Below, piece after piece: positions 15,765-22,383 of a DNA stretch of 24,314 nt. The stretch is from a virus. Positions within the stretch are counted from its first letter, which is position 1; every line of letters begins with the position of its first letter. Position numbers and translations under genes: made by a program. The stretch covers positions 1 to 24,314 of IMG/VR virus record IMGVR_UViG_3300035698_016068, one strand, 5' to 3'. Under the pieces are notes generated by a model, which worked only from the letters and a program-made list of their open reading frames with translations, searched no databases and was not told where the DNA came from.

Positions 15765-16202
15765 TTATCCGGCCGGAATCTCAACGACAAGTCTCGTGCC
15801 CACAAGAGTTCGCACCGCGACCATCACCGCCGTCTCCACGTAACCCGAGGGGGCTTGGGCGCTCCAACCGTCGTTCAACCTCCGAATGTAGGGGAGGTTG
15901 TTGGTGATGTATATGGCCTGCTCTTTTCGGTAGCCGGAAATGACCGCCGTGCCCAAGGCAAGAGCGGTGGAGGCGGCCACCTCTTTCCCGAACGTCGGAA
16001 TCATCTCCCGGCGCGGAGCCCCGAGGCCCACCAGCCAGTTGGAGCGAGCGCGGCCGGTATCCAATGGAGTTTCCGAGGAGACCGTGGACAAGGCGGCAAT
16101 GGCGACCTTGCGAGTCAGAGCATCAGCGGCGGCGCTTGTCACTGCGGCCCGTCTCTTCATTCGGGCCGCGAACCGCTCTGGGCTGTTGTTGCTTGTTGCC
16201 AC
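15765..16202 (-). CDS. HK97 gp10-like neck/tail completion protein
   Basis: 145 residues from a GTG at 16202. The core ETPLDTGRARSNWLVGLG, then a helix with TALALGTAVISGY, then YITNNLPYIRRLNDGWSAQAPSGYVE is the signature of the HK97 gp10-like family: small structural proteins that finish the neck or tail. An ATG at residue 15 (16160) is possible but has no better ribosome binding site. The gene starts inside the frameshift-encoded T part of the chaperone (80-base overlap). Lying between the chaperones and the tape measure gene is not the usual place for gp10, which normally sits between connector and tail terminator genes. Confidence 0.82.
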   Translation of the reverse strand: MATSNNSPERFAARMKRRAAVTSAAADALTRKVAIAALSTVSSETPLDTGRARSNWLVGLGAPRREMIPTFGKEVAASTALALGTAVISGYRKEQAIYITNNLPYIRRLNDGWSAQAPSGYVETAVMVAVRTLVGTRLVVEIPAG

Positions 16203-16937
16203 GTTTTCCGGTCCACTCCAGGTACAGATAATCGAGCCGCTTCACCAAGCTCACGAAGTCTTCCCGCTGGTCCCCTTCCAACTCTATCCGGTCGCAATAG
16301 TCCAGTATGGCCATCGCCGGAATCCACCCGAGGGTAGACCCGATTTGGCGGTGGGTCGCCAAGTCCAAAAAGCCCCGATAGTACAGCTCCAATCCGAGGG
16401 TGAGCTCAGGAGCGTTCCGGATTTTCTCCGGAAGCGGGAGGCGGTGCCGGTAGGCGTCCTGAATGATCTTCTGTTCTACCGGACCTTGCTCCCACCCATA
16501 CTTCAGGACCTCCCAGAGTTTCCCAAGTCCCGCTCCATCAGCTCTTCGCGGAAGATGGCGATGCGGTTGGCTTGTTCTTGCCAATCGGCGTAGAGTTCCG
16601 GGAGCTTGTCCAGGAGGCTGGTGACGTTCTCGGAAGTGAACTCCAGGTCCTGGTCGTCTTCGTCTTCGAAGTTGACCCAGCCCTTCACCACCGTTTCCAC
16701 GAACACCTTCTTGTAGAGTTCCTCCTGGATTTGCTTGTCCAACACCCCGGCCTGAAGCGCTTTTCGGTAGGGCCGGGTGGCGACTTCCAGAGCCTTCGAA
16801 AAGTCGAGGTTGGCGCCACCGGCGCGAGCGAGGAGGACCCTTTGGGGGTTGCCCTTGCTGTTCGGGCCGTAGTCAACCCACACCCCGGACTTCTCCATTT
16901 GGGGGTCGGTCTTGAAAGTACGAAAGAGTGAGTTCAT
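16123..16937 (-). CDS. Tail assembly chaperone G-T fusion made by -1 frameshift
   Basis: The G frame is read to Asn140 (DLGN); the ribosome then slips back one base on G GGA AAC (16524-16518) and continues LWEVLKYGWEQGP to a stop at 16123, predicting a product of about 271 residues. The T part (131 residues) is helical, ends in a basic tail (DKRRR), and has no good start of its own. This is the gpG/gpGT arrangement of lambda: both products bind the tape measure and tail tube subunits and guide tail assembly, but are absent from the finished virion. Position just upstream of the gp10-like and tape measure genes agrees. Frame, heptamer and context all fit; the frequency of slipping cannot be seen. 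Confidence 0.9.
16503..16937 (-). CDS. Tail assembly chaperone G (zero-frame product)
   Basis: 144 residues beginning MNSLFRTFKTDPQMEKSGVWVDYG. The N-terminal beta part is followed by a helical, acidic C-terminal part (NFEDEDDQDLEFTSENVTSLLDKLPELYADW), as in siphophage tail assembly chaperones. The zero frame ends only four codons after the slippery heptamer (SGRS-stop), so most ribosomes should make this short form and a minority the G-T fusion. The ATG at 16937 has a distant AGGA about 13 bases upstream. It follows the tail tube gene after a strong hairpin. The role is transient: keeping the tape measure protein soluble and recruiting tube subunits. Confidence 0.88.
   Translation of the reverse strand: MNSLFRTFKTDPQMEKSGVWVDYGPNSKGNPQRVLLARAGGANLDFSKALEVATRPYRKALQAGVLDKQIQEELYKKVFVETVVKGWVNFEDEDDQDLEFTSENVTSLLDKLPELYADWQEQANRIAIFREELMERDLGNSGRS
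16518..16524 (-). promoter_or_regulatory. Slippery heptamer GGGAAAC for programmed -1 frameshift
   Basis: Read on the minus strand in the G frame the codons are TTG GGA AAC, so the heptamer is G GGA AAC: exactly the X XXY YYZ form, and one base different from the lambda G-T site (GGGAAAG). After a -1 slip both tRNAs can re-pair (GGG AAA), and reading continues in the open T frame. The zero frame stops 12 bases later. Confidence 0.92.
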
Positions 16938-16960
16938 GATGGGTTTATGTTCCTGTGTAT

Positions 16961-16990
16961 AAGCCGGGGAGGGTTCCCCCCCCGGAGCTT
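16961..16990 (-). terminator. GC-rich hairpin between tail tube and chaperone genes
   Basis: The 22 bases at 16964-16985 fold into a ten-base stem with one mismatch and a two-base loop. The stem can be extended outward by AAGC/GCTT (16961-16964 with 16987-16990) across a small bulge. It follows the tail tube stop by a few bases on the transcribed strand. There is no proper T run (CTTATAC follows), so it may be a weak terminator, a 3'-end stabiliser or a processing site that lets tube protein be made in excess over the chaperones. Confidence 0.5.
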
Positions 16991-16996
16991 ACTCGA

Positions 16997-18526
16997 TCAC
17001 AGATCAGCCGCAGCCGGGAGGTACGGCAACTCACTGATCAGGAGCGTGTAGCCGTTCGGGCCTTCGGCTGCGTCCGTGGAGAGGTCCAGCTGAATCGGCT
17101 GGTCGGGCTCCACCTGAAGTCGGCCGTTGCCGAGCGAGAGCAGCGCCAGATCGAACACCATGCCCGCGTTGTTCTTCACCAGGGCAAAGTCCAACGTCAC
17201 GTCGGCATTGTTCCGGACGGCTTGCACCGAGGCAATGTCAGCGAAGTAGGCGGAGGTGGAGCCGGAGACTTCGAAGTTGCCCACGTTGACGTCGAAAGCG
17301 CCCAGGACCCCGACAGCCTTCAAAGGCGTGGCGGAGTTGTTCACCGTAAGGGTGATGCTGTTGAAGAAGGCGAAGAGCGCGTTGGGGTTCGGGCTCGTGC
17401 TCACCTGGTGCATCTTGATCCGGGAGAAGTCGCTGGAGGTGTTGAACGCTGAGCTTTGGACGATGGCGGGCCGGGTGCCAGCCTTCACCCCCGTCGGGCC
17501 ATTTCGCAGTTCGTGGTCCATCGCCACAAACGAGAGGTCCGCCGTCACCTTGTCGGCCTGTTCGACGTTGAGCGTGAGCTGGTTTGGCACCGCGCCGGTG
17601 AGGTACTCGGAGATGGTCTCGGCTGAATCGTTCTTGCCCAGGGTTCGTTCCATCTGGTAAGTGCGGCGCTTGATCAGCGTGGGGTCCGCTTCGTTTCGGA
17701 GCACGTTGCCGAAGAAGACGCGCACCGTCAGGCCGGTCCCGGTCTCCACCATCATGGTTTTGGAGGTCTTGTCGAACTCGATGAAGTCCGTGCCGACGGT
17801 CCGGACGCGAGCGAAGCAGGTGTTGTTCGCGTCCACGAACCGAACCGGGGCGGAGTCTCCGCCGATGAACATCCATTCACCCACCACCAACCCGAGGGTC
17901 GTGAAGTCGAAAGAGCCGGAGATTCGGCTCAGTCGGGGATACGTGCCGACGACGGCGACGTTGACCGTGGCGCTGGCGAACTGGTAGCCCACCACCTGGA
18001 GCTTTGCGGCCGCAGGCGGAGAGGCTTCCGTTGCCACCGTCTCGTTCACAACCACCGTCCCCGAAGTGGAGCTGGTGACGGTCTTCACACCGTTGTTGGT
18101 GCTGGCCGAGAAGTTCGAAGCGAGCACGAGGTGGTTGGCGAGGAACGAGGCGAGACCTGAGACACCGGCGTAGGTCTTTGAGCCCGAGGTGACGGAGCTG
18201 ATGGCCGTGGCGGCAGCGTTCATCGGAGCCGTCGTCTTCTTCTCCCGCCAATCCGCGAAGACGAACCCTTGGAGGAGTCGGCTCAGGCCCGACTGGGTCA
18301 GGTCGGTCGAGAAGCCCCCGGCCGCGTCCAGGTCGGTGACCACGCCTTTTTGACGCTGTCGGCCGGCACTGATCGGCGTGCGAGCGAGGGTGGTGAGATT
18401 GCCACCAAAGTCGTTGTACCCGTTGGGCTCCAGCGGGTACCAAATCGGCGAACCGATCAGAACCTTGGGGCTGGCTTCATCGGCGAACCGTAGGCCAGTG
18501 GCGTTTGAATCTTGCTTGTTGGGCAT
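16997..18526 (-). CDS. Major tail tube protein
   Basis: 509 residues; beta-rich throughout. N-terminal NLTTLARTPISAGRQRQKGVVTDLDAAGGFSTDLT and C-terminal FNSITLTVNNSATPLKAVGVLGAFDVNVGNFEVSGS are typical of the large phage tail tube family. The middle segment TYQMERTLG..., ISEYLTGAVPNQLTLNVEQADKVTADLSFVAMD matches the conserved core of that family (a line of beta-strands after a ...GA-x-x-N-x-LT turn). It polymerises as stacked rings into the tube. The ATG at 18526 has a strong AAGGAG eight bases upstream, fitting high expression. It is longer than short lambda-type tube proteins, probably because of an additional domain at about residues 105-190 (Thr/Ser/Ala-rich). It precedes the chaperone pair, the usual order. 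Confidence 0.85.
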   Translation of the reverse strand: MPNKQDSNATGLRFADEASPKVLIGSPIWYPLEPNGYNDFGGNLTTLARTPISAGRQRQKGVVTDLDAAGGFSTDLTQSGLSRLLQGFVFADWREKKTTAPMNAAATAISSVTSGSKTYAGVSGLASFLANHLVLASNFSASTNNGVKTVTSSTSGTVVVNETVATEASPPAAAKLQVVGYQFASATVNVAVVGTYPRLSRISGSFDFTTLGLVVGEWMFIGGDSAPVRFVDANNTCFARVRTVGTDFIEFDKTSKTMMVETGTGLTVRVFFGNVLRNEADPTLIKRRTYQMERTLGKNDSAETISEYLTGAVPNQLTLNVEQADKVTADLSFVAMDHELRNGPTGVKAGTRPAIVQSSAFNTSSDFSRIKMHQVSTSPNPNALFAFFNSITLTVNNSATPLKAVGVLGAFDVNVGNFEVSGSTSAYFADIASVQAVRNNADVTLDFALVKNNAGMVFDLALLSLGNGRLQVEPDQPIQLDLSTDAAEGPNGYTLLISELPYLPAAADL

Positions 18527-18538
18527 GTAGTTGCTCCT

Positions 18539-18991
18539 TTACTTGGCTTCGTCGTAAACGAATTCAGCCGAGACGTTGGCCTGGTTCCATCCTTGAAATG
18601 GTTCCGCCTCTCGGATGGAAGCGTTGCGGAACCACACCCCGGAGGGCGTCCTCTGATTTTCGAAGGCGTCCCGGGCGATTGTAGCGAGATTTTCCATCAG
18701 CGCGGCTCCGGTTTTCAGGCCCAGCGGAGTGAACACTTGGACGAACACCGAGCCCAACCGCTCATGGCGGCGGTTCCCGGCCTCCCCGAAGGTGTGGCGC
18801 CCGCCGGGCACGTGTCGAATCGTCAACCGAGCGAAAGGCCCAGAGGGGTCGGGGCTTTGTCCCGAGGCGTCCACCCATTGCCAAAGCACCGGCACGACGT
18901 TCCCCCCGTTCAGGGCAGGCGTCTCCGCGAGCCACTTGTCCCAAAACACGGTGGCTATGTCGTCACGAGATTGAGAGAACGTGGACGTCAT
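18539..18991 (-). CDS. Tail terminator protein
   Basis: 150 residues with the alpha/beta layout of phage tail terminators: an N-terminal helix, FARLTIRHVPGGRHTFGE, GSVFVQVFTPLGLKTGAALMENLATIARDAFEN, and a final strand QANVSAEFVYDE. The segment VFVQ(V/I)-x-x-P-x-G-x-G/T-x-x-x-A followed by a long helix is the recognisable feature (DUF4128-like / lambda U-type). It caps the tail tube and joins it to the neck. Its ATG overlaps the stop of the upstream gene by four bases (ATGA), and it lies directly upstream of the tail tube gene, as usual. Confidence 0.83.
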   Translation of the reverse strand: MTSTFSQSRDDIATVFWDKWLAETPALNGGNVVPVLWQWVDASGQSPDPSGPFARLTIRHVPGGRHTFGEAGNRRHERLGSVFVQVFTPLGLKTGAALMENLATIARDAFENQRTPSGVWFRNASIREAEPFQGWNQANVSAEFVYDEAK

Positions 18992-19380
18992 GCGGAGGCC
19001 CAGAACCGATAGAAGATGACTGTGCCCCCAGGATCGAACTTGGAGATGAGCTTCACCGCGAGCTTCTCCCCGTTCGCTCGGAGAATCACCATGCCCAACT
19101 CCAGGGGCACCGGGGCGTCTTCCGCTGCCAGGTAGCCTTCCATGTCCGACACTTTGGACTCCGAGCCGTCGGCATATTGAACGGTGGGGGCTGACCCGTT
19201 GACGGGGATCAGGAACACCGGCACATCGGGGTAGTCCTGCACGCTCGGGTCATCGGCCACCGGCCTCCAAGGCACAGCGGCGCTGGCGGCGGGGAGAAAC
19301 CTCCGGAGCACGAGAAGCTCCCGGCCCTTGCCCACGAGACGTTGGGCGGTGAGACGTTTCGCAACGGAGTCGAGCGGCAT
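18988..19380 (-). CDS. Neck / head-tail completion protein, 130 aa
   Basis: 130 residues; a short basic N-terminal helix (DSVAKRLTAQRLVGKGRELLVLRRF) is followed by a beta domain (VPVFLIPVNG, GYLAAEDAPVPLELGMVILRANGEKLAVKLISKFDPGGTVIFYRFW). The order connector, this gene, tail terminator, tail tube predicts a stopper or head-tail adaptor that binds below the connector. No exact family is recognised, though a short helix plus barrel fits head-completion proteins. GGGGTGA lies before the ATG; start and stop are tightly coupled to neighbours. Confidence 0.72.
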   Translation of the reverse strand: MPLDSVAKRLTAQRLVGKGRELLVLRRFLPAASAAVPWRPVADDPSVQDYPDVPVFLIPVNGSAPTVQYADGSESKVSDMEGYLAAEDAPVPLELGMVILRANGEKLAVKLISKFDPGGTVIFYRFWASA

Positions 19381-19384
19381 TCTG

Positions 19385-19903
19385 TCACCCCCTCATCAAC
19401 TGGCCGCCGGTCAGCAGGAGGCCGGAGGAGGAGAGGAGGTTGTCAGCCGCCGGGTAACGTGGGAGCTGGTACAACGCGCTGTCAGTGTACTGGGTCGTCT
19501 CTTCCAGAGGGCCCAGCACCTCCTTCTTCATCTTGACGCGAGAGCCGGTGAAGTCGGAGGAGGGGTCCGGGAGCAGCGGAGCGGAGAGGGCCCGAAGAGC
19601 GTACTCCGCGCAGGCTTCCTTCACCTCCCGGGGAATCCCCGCCACCAGCCGCCGGTCCTGATCGTAGGCGTCCACCCGAGGCCACTGAGTCGTCTGGTCC
19701 CGGCCAAGAGTCCGACGGCCGACGAAGGCGAAGCGCTTGTCCAGGTAGCCGGTGGCGATGACGAGGCGAGCCTGAATTGATGCGTCGTCAGCTCCGCCGT
19801 AGGATTGGGCTCGGTCGTCGTGGTAGGTCTTGAAATCTGCCACGGACAAGTAAGCGTTGGCCCCGGAGACCCCGCCGTTGTCGTCTTGTACCGCGAAAGC
19901 CAT
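19385..19903 (-). CDS. Head-tail connector protein (DnaT-like domain)
   Basis: 172 residues. ANAYLSVADFKTYHDDRAQSYGGADDASIQARLVIATGYLDKRFAFVGRR, then a W-P-R box (TTQWPRVDAYDQD) and IPREVKEACAEYALRAL form the helical pattern of phage connector proteins of the HK97 gp6/SPP1 gp15 type, annotated in databases as DnaT-like. It attaches beneath the portal and starts the neck. GGAG lies six bases before the ATG at 19903. It is preceded by the lysis gene 19907-20623 with only a few bases between, an unexpected neighbour for a connector gene. Confidence 0.85.
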   Translation of the reverse strand: MAFAVQDDNGGVSGANAYLSVADFKTYHDDRAQSYGGADDASIQARLVIATGYLDKRFAFVGRRTLGRDQTTQWPRVDAYDQDRRLVAGIPREVKEACAEYALRALSAPLLPDPSSDFTGSRVKMKKEVLGPLEETTQYTDSALYQLPRYPAADNLLSSSGLLLTGGQLMRG

Positions 19904-19906
19904 CTG

Positions 19907-20623
19907 TCACTCCGTTTCCGAGGTCCACCAAACTTGGTACTTGTCTCGCCTCAAGTCGAGTATCGTGGCGGGATATTTCCGATTGATCTCAAACACGGAT
20001 CGGTTTCCATACCCGCTCAGGGGCCGTCGAGACTTCACGCTGTCCAATTCTACGTTCCCGAACCATAGCCCGGGGTCGCACCCTTCTCTCCGAGCACACA
20101 ACGTCCGGTCTTGTAGAACGTGGCTCATGCCGCCGTTGTAGGCGGCAAGAACAAAGGCCCAGCGCTCCCGATCGGTCTGGGCAAAGGAGGCGCGTGTCCA
20201 GAGCCGCTCCGTCATCAGCACCACCGAGGCCAGCTGGTGGTCCGCTCGGAAGCGGTCCGCCCAGCTCCAGCTCCGCAGCCGGGGGTAGGCGTCCGTCAGC
20301 TCTTGAAACTTGTTGAAACGCACCGATCCGTCCGCCCGGTAGGCGGTAGTGATCTGCCCGAAGCCAAAGCCGTACTCACGCGAGGTCTTCAGCTCCGCTC
20401 TCGGGTTCCAGCACTTCCGATGAGTGAGCGTGACACAGCTTTCCTGCTCCACGAGCCCCGCCAGTGTCCAGGGCTCCGGAGCCTCGGGCCATTCTTCTTT
20501 CTGCTCCACAGCCAAGACCGGAACGTACAGAAGCGCAGCGGAAGGCCGGAAGGTCTCCCGCTCGGAGAAGGTGGCTGAAGCTGCTCCCCCGAAGATCAGA
20601 AGGAACAGCACCAGCTCTCGCAT
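19907..20623 (-). CDS. Exported SLT-type lytic transglycosylase (probable endolysin)
   Basis: 238 residues from the ATG at 20623, whose first bases share the TAA of the upstream membrane protein gene (TAATG junction). A longer frame exists upstream but only as a shadow of that gene. Residues 1-17 look like a secretion signal (MRELVLFLLIFGGAASA, cut after Ala17). The SLT/lysozyme-like fold follows: catalytic Glu61 in VEQES, GFGFGQI at 85-91, and AAYNGG at 160-165, as in soluble lytic transglycosylases. It cleaves peptidoglycan glycan strands in the periplasm. A signal peptide means export by the host Sec system, so the adjacent membrane protein may act by depolarisation rather than as an export pore. 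A virion-associated or maturation role cannot be excluded, but the spanin neighbours favour lysis. Confidence 0.85.
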   Translation of the reverse strand: MRELVLFLLIFGGAASATFSERETFRPSAALLYVPVLAVEQKEEWPEAPEPWTLAGLVEQESCVTLTHRKCWNPRAELKTSREYGFGFGQITTAYRADGSVRFNKFQELTDAYPRLRSWSWADRFRADHQLASVVLMTERLWTRASFAQTDRERWAFVLAAYNGGMSHVLQDRTLCARREGCDPGLWFGNVELDSVKSRRPLSGYGNRSVFEINRKYPATILDLRRDKYQVWWTSETE

Positions 20624-20958
20624 TATCCGCGAGCCCAAAGCGTGACCCCCAGGAAGGTCATGCCCAGGAAGAGGATCACCGCTGCGCAAACGACTGCGGC
20701 GGGGAGGTTGTTCTCCTTCGCTTCCTGAAGCCAATGGCTCAAGGAGAGGGAGGGGAACGCGATGCGGCTCAAGAGAATCGAGACCGCCATGAACAAGACT
20801 CCGAACAGCACCCAATGGAGCATCGTCACCAGCATCGCCGGGTCGAGAAACGCCAGCGGAATCGCCCCCAGGAGGAAGAGGAGAATAACGGAGATGTCGC
20901 CGAAGGCCCGGAGGCGGATCAGCCACCGTTCTTTGTTGCTGGGGAATTTCGATTGCAT
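20623..20958 (-). CDS. Small membrane protein in lysis cassette, holin candidate
   Basis: 111 residues from the ATG at 20958 (MQSKFPSNKERW), with GAGG ten bases upstream. A GTG eight codons earlier (20982) is possible, but its AGGAG directly overlaps the start codon. Three hydrophobic segments at about 20-38 (DISVILLFLLGAIPLAFL), 43-63 and 86-108 (AAVVCAAVILFLGMTFLGVTLW), with a positively charged N-terminus. It lies between the spanins and the exported muralytic enzyme and overlaps Rz by 40 bases, so a holin or pinholin role is the natural reading. The sequence itself does not prove it; another holin-like protein sits at 3428-3781. Confidence 0.72.
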   Translation of the reverse strand: MQSKFPSNKERWLIRLRAFGDISVILLFLLGAIPLAFLDPAMLVTMLHWVLFGVLFMAVSILLSRIAFPSLSLSHWLQEAKENNLPAAVVCAAVILFLGMTFLGVTLWARG

Positions 20959-21461
20959 AGGTTCGTTGCCTCGGTGGCCCACTCCTGAAGAGCGGTCAGT
21001 TGTCGGATGGCAGCATCGCCGTCGTTGGCAATGTCGAGGAGAGCTGCAGAAGTCTCTGGCGCAAGTTCGGCTCTCGTTTCTCCATCAGCTCCGGAGGAGG
21101 CGGAGAGAGCTGCGGCAGCTTCGGTTCGATCAGCCGCACAACTTCGGACTGCGAAGCGCAACCGCTCAGACCCATCCAAGTAAGCAGAACGGTCACGAAC
21201 AGCAGCCACTTGCGCCGCAGCGCGTTGGGCGGCGAAACCGGCCCGGAGGTCGGAAACGATTTGTTCATGGACCTTCTCCCGTTCTTCCTGTTCCACGTTC
21301 AGCCGGGAGAGCTTCTCCCGGGCCGTCCGGTCGGCCGTTTCCCGGGCTTCCCGGGCCTCTTCCTGCGCTCGGGAGGAGCCGAGGCTGTACCCGGTCGAGT
21401 AGAGACCCCCGGCCACCGCTACGGCCAGCGCAGCGGCAGCGAGGAGCCTCAGCGGAATCAC
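20919..21461 (-). CDS. Rz: i-spanin (Rz-like)
   Basis: 180 residues from GTG at 21461, overlapping the upstream stop (GTGA). One N-terminal membrane helix (about residues 4-25, LLAAAALAVAVAGGLYSTGYSLG) is followed by a charged coiled-coil region (AQEEAREARETADRTAREKLSRLNVEQEEREKVHEQIVSDL), then RLRFAVRSC and a helical C-terminus. This is the form of an inner membrane spanin (Rz, related to DUF2514). It pairs with the outer membrane lipoprotein encoded inside it (20996-21268) to fuse the two membranes in the last step of lysis of a Gram-negative host. Confidence 0.88.
   Translation of the reverse strand: MIPLRLLAAAALAVAVAGGLYSTGYSLGSSRAQEEAREARETADRTAREKLSRLNVEQEEREKVHEQIVSDLRAGFAAQRAAAQVAAVRDRSAYLDGSERLRFAVRSCAADRTEAAAALSASSGADGETRAELAPETSAALLDIANDGDAAIRQLTALQEWATEATNLCNRNSPATKNGG
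20996..21268 (-). CDS. Rz1: o-spanin lipoprotein (Rz1-like), nested in Rz in another frame
   Basis: 90 residues wholly inside the Rz gene. A hydrophobic signal (about residues 21-35) ends in the lipobox LSGC, with the lipidated Cys at residue 37, leaving a short mature lipoprotein of about 54 residues. The mature part is proline-rich (PKLPQLSPPPPEL), as in Rz1 proteins. The ATG at 21268 has GGAG seven bases upstream. The N-terminus before the signal (about 20 residues, with RRK) is longer than in lambda Rz1. Overlapping codes, lipobox and proline run together make this a confident call; Ser at +1 (Ala-Ser after Cys) is compatible with outer membrane sorting. Confidence 0.88.
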   Translation of the reverse strand: MNKSFPTSGPVSPPNALRRKWLLFVTVLLTWMGLSGCASQSEVVRLIEPKLPQLSPPPPELMEKREPNLRQRLLQLSSTLPTTAMLPSDN

Positions 21462-21652
21462 TTCACGCCGCCACGGTCAGCGCCCTTGATCGGGGAAGTG
21501 GCACCGGCCGCGCCCTTGCCCATGTGGCTCTTGGGCTTCGACTTCGATTGGCCTGCGCCGTTCGGGGTCGAGGAGCCGTGACGGGCTCCGGCGGTGGCCG
21601 ACTTCATGGCCATGCCGGTCTTGACGGTGGTGCCATAGGATGACTTGTTCAT
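21458..21652 (-). CDS. Small basic phage protein, 64 aa
   Basis: A 64-residue protein rich in Lys, Gly, Ser and Ala (QSKSKPKSHMGKG), low in hydrophobics and probably disordered. AAGGAG lies eight bases before the ATG at 21652, and its stop overlaps the Rz start, so it is a genuine, well-translated gene. Position between the 212-aa head protein and the spanins suggests a virion or head-related component that may bind DNA through its charge, but nothing in the sequence proves it. Confidence 0.78.
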   Translation of the reverse strand: MNKSSYGTTVKTGMAMKSATAGARHGSSTPNGAGQSKSKPKSHMGKGAAGATSPIKGADRGGVK

Positions 21653-21680
21653 GATGATGCTCCTTCGGGTTGAATCAGAT

Positions 21681-22319
21681 TCAGGCGTTGGCCGGAATCA
21701 ACTTGGGCGCAGTGGCCCGGGTCAGGCTCGGGGCGGCTTCCGCGATGTCGGAACGTCGAATGTCGGTGGAGCCATAGAACTTCTCCACCGCTGAGATGGC
21801 GGGTTGACCGGCGGCGGTCCAATGCTGGGAGTTGGAGGGGTCGAGGCGAGCGAGAGCCTTCAGCAGCTTCGGGTTCACGGCCTCCGGTGCCGGCTCCCCG
21901 TTCACCAGGTCTTTCGATCCGTCCCCGACGGGGACAGACCCCTCACCCCCGGCCGGGGCGTCAGCTGACCCGGAGCCGAGGTCTGCACCTTCTTCGGGAG
22001 GTGTGTCCCCCTCGGGTCGTGAGTCGCTCGGTACGTTGGCCGACCCGTCGGGCTCGGTCCCGCTGGTTTGAAGTGCACTGCTCCCATTGGAGTTCTCCTG
22101 AATCGACTTGAGGGCTGCGGTGAGTTCGTCCGAGCCCTCTGGGAAGGCCTGATACATCAAGCCGATGAGGCGGGCGGTGGCGCTGACATCTCTCTCCGGT
22201 CCCACCAAAGTGGTTCGTCCGTTCTCCACCTCCACTCGGTTCGGCGGGAGGCCCAAGAGGCCCGAGAAGTTGCTGTAATGGCCGACGTACACAAGCACGA
22301 GGGTGATGAGGCTAGACAT
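21681..22319 (-). CDS. Head-associated protein with acidic low-complexity middle, 212 aa
   Basis: Residues 1-60 form a small folded part (LITLVLVYVGHYSNFSGLLGLPPNRVEVENGRTTLV). Residues about 80-150 are Gly/Ser/Asp/Pro-rich and probably flexible. The C-terminal part (KALARLDPSNSQHWTAAGQP, AISAVEKFYGSTDIRRSDIAEAAPSLTR) contains LDPxNxxHWTxxGxPAxxxVE, a motif I recognise from phage head-region proteins encoded next to capsid genes. GGAG lies nine bases before the ATG at 22319. It follows the capsid gene beyond a terminator-like hairpin. A head completion, decoration or connector role is plausible; not proven. Confidence 0.75.
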   Translation of the reverse strand: MSSLITLVLVYVGHYSNFSGLLGLPPNRVEVENGRTTLVGPERDVSATARLIGLMYQAFPEGSDELTAALKSIQENSNGSSALQTSGTEPDGSANVPSDSRPEGDTPPEEGADLGSGSADAPAGGEGSVPVGDGSKDLVNGEPAPEAVNPKLLKALARLDPSNSQHWTAAGQPAISAVEKFYGSTDIRRSDIAEAAPSLTRATAPKLIPANA

Positions 22320-22344
22320 GTGTTGGTTCTCCGAAGTTGAAGTG

Positions 22345-22383
22345 AAAAGGGGGCGGACCGCTGCTGATGCGAGGTCCGCCCCC
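22345..22383 (-). terminator. Rho-independent terminator after the major capsid gene
   Basis: Minus strand: GGGGGCGGACC, a 13-base loop, then GGTCCGCCCCC, a perfect 11-bp stem (22349-22359 with 22373-22383), followed by TTTTC. It begins 33 bases after the capsid stop. Downstream genes have no obvious promoter of their own, so it is probably leaky and serves to make more capsid message than downstream message. Confidence 0.88.

Noticed and set aside
20624-20926. N-terminal extension of the SLT enzyme gene to 20926
   Set aside because: The extra ~100 residues are Pro/Gly/Arg-rich shadow of the overlapping membrane protein gene; the ATG at 20623 opens a proper signal peptide.
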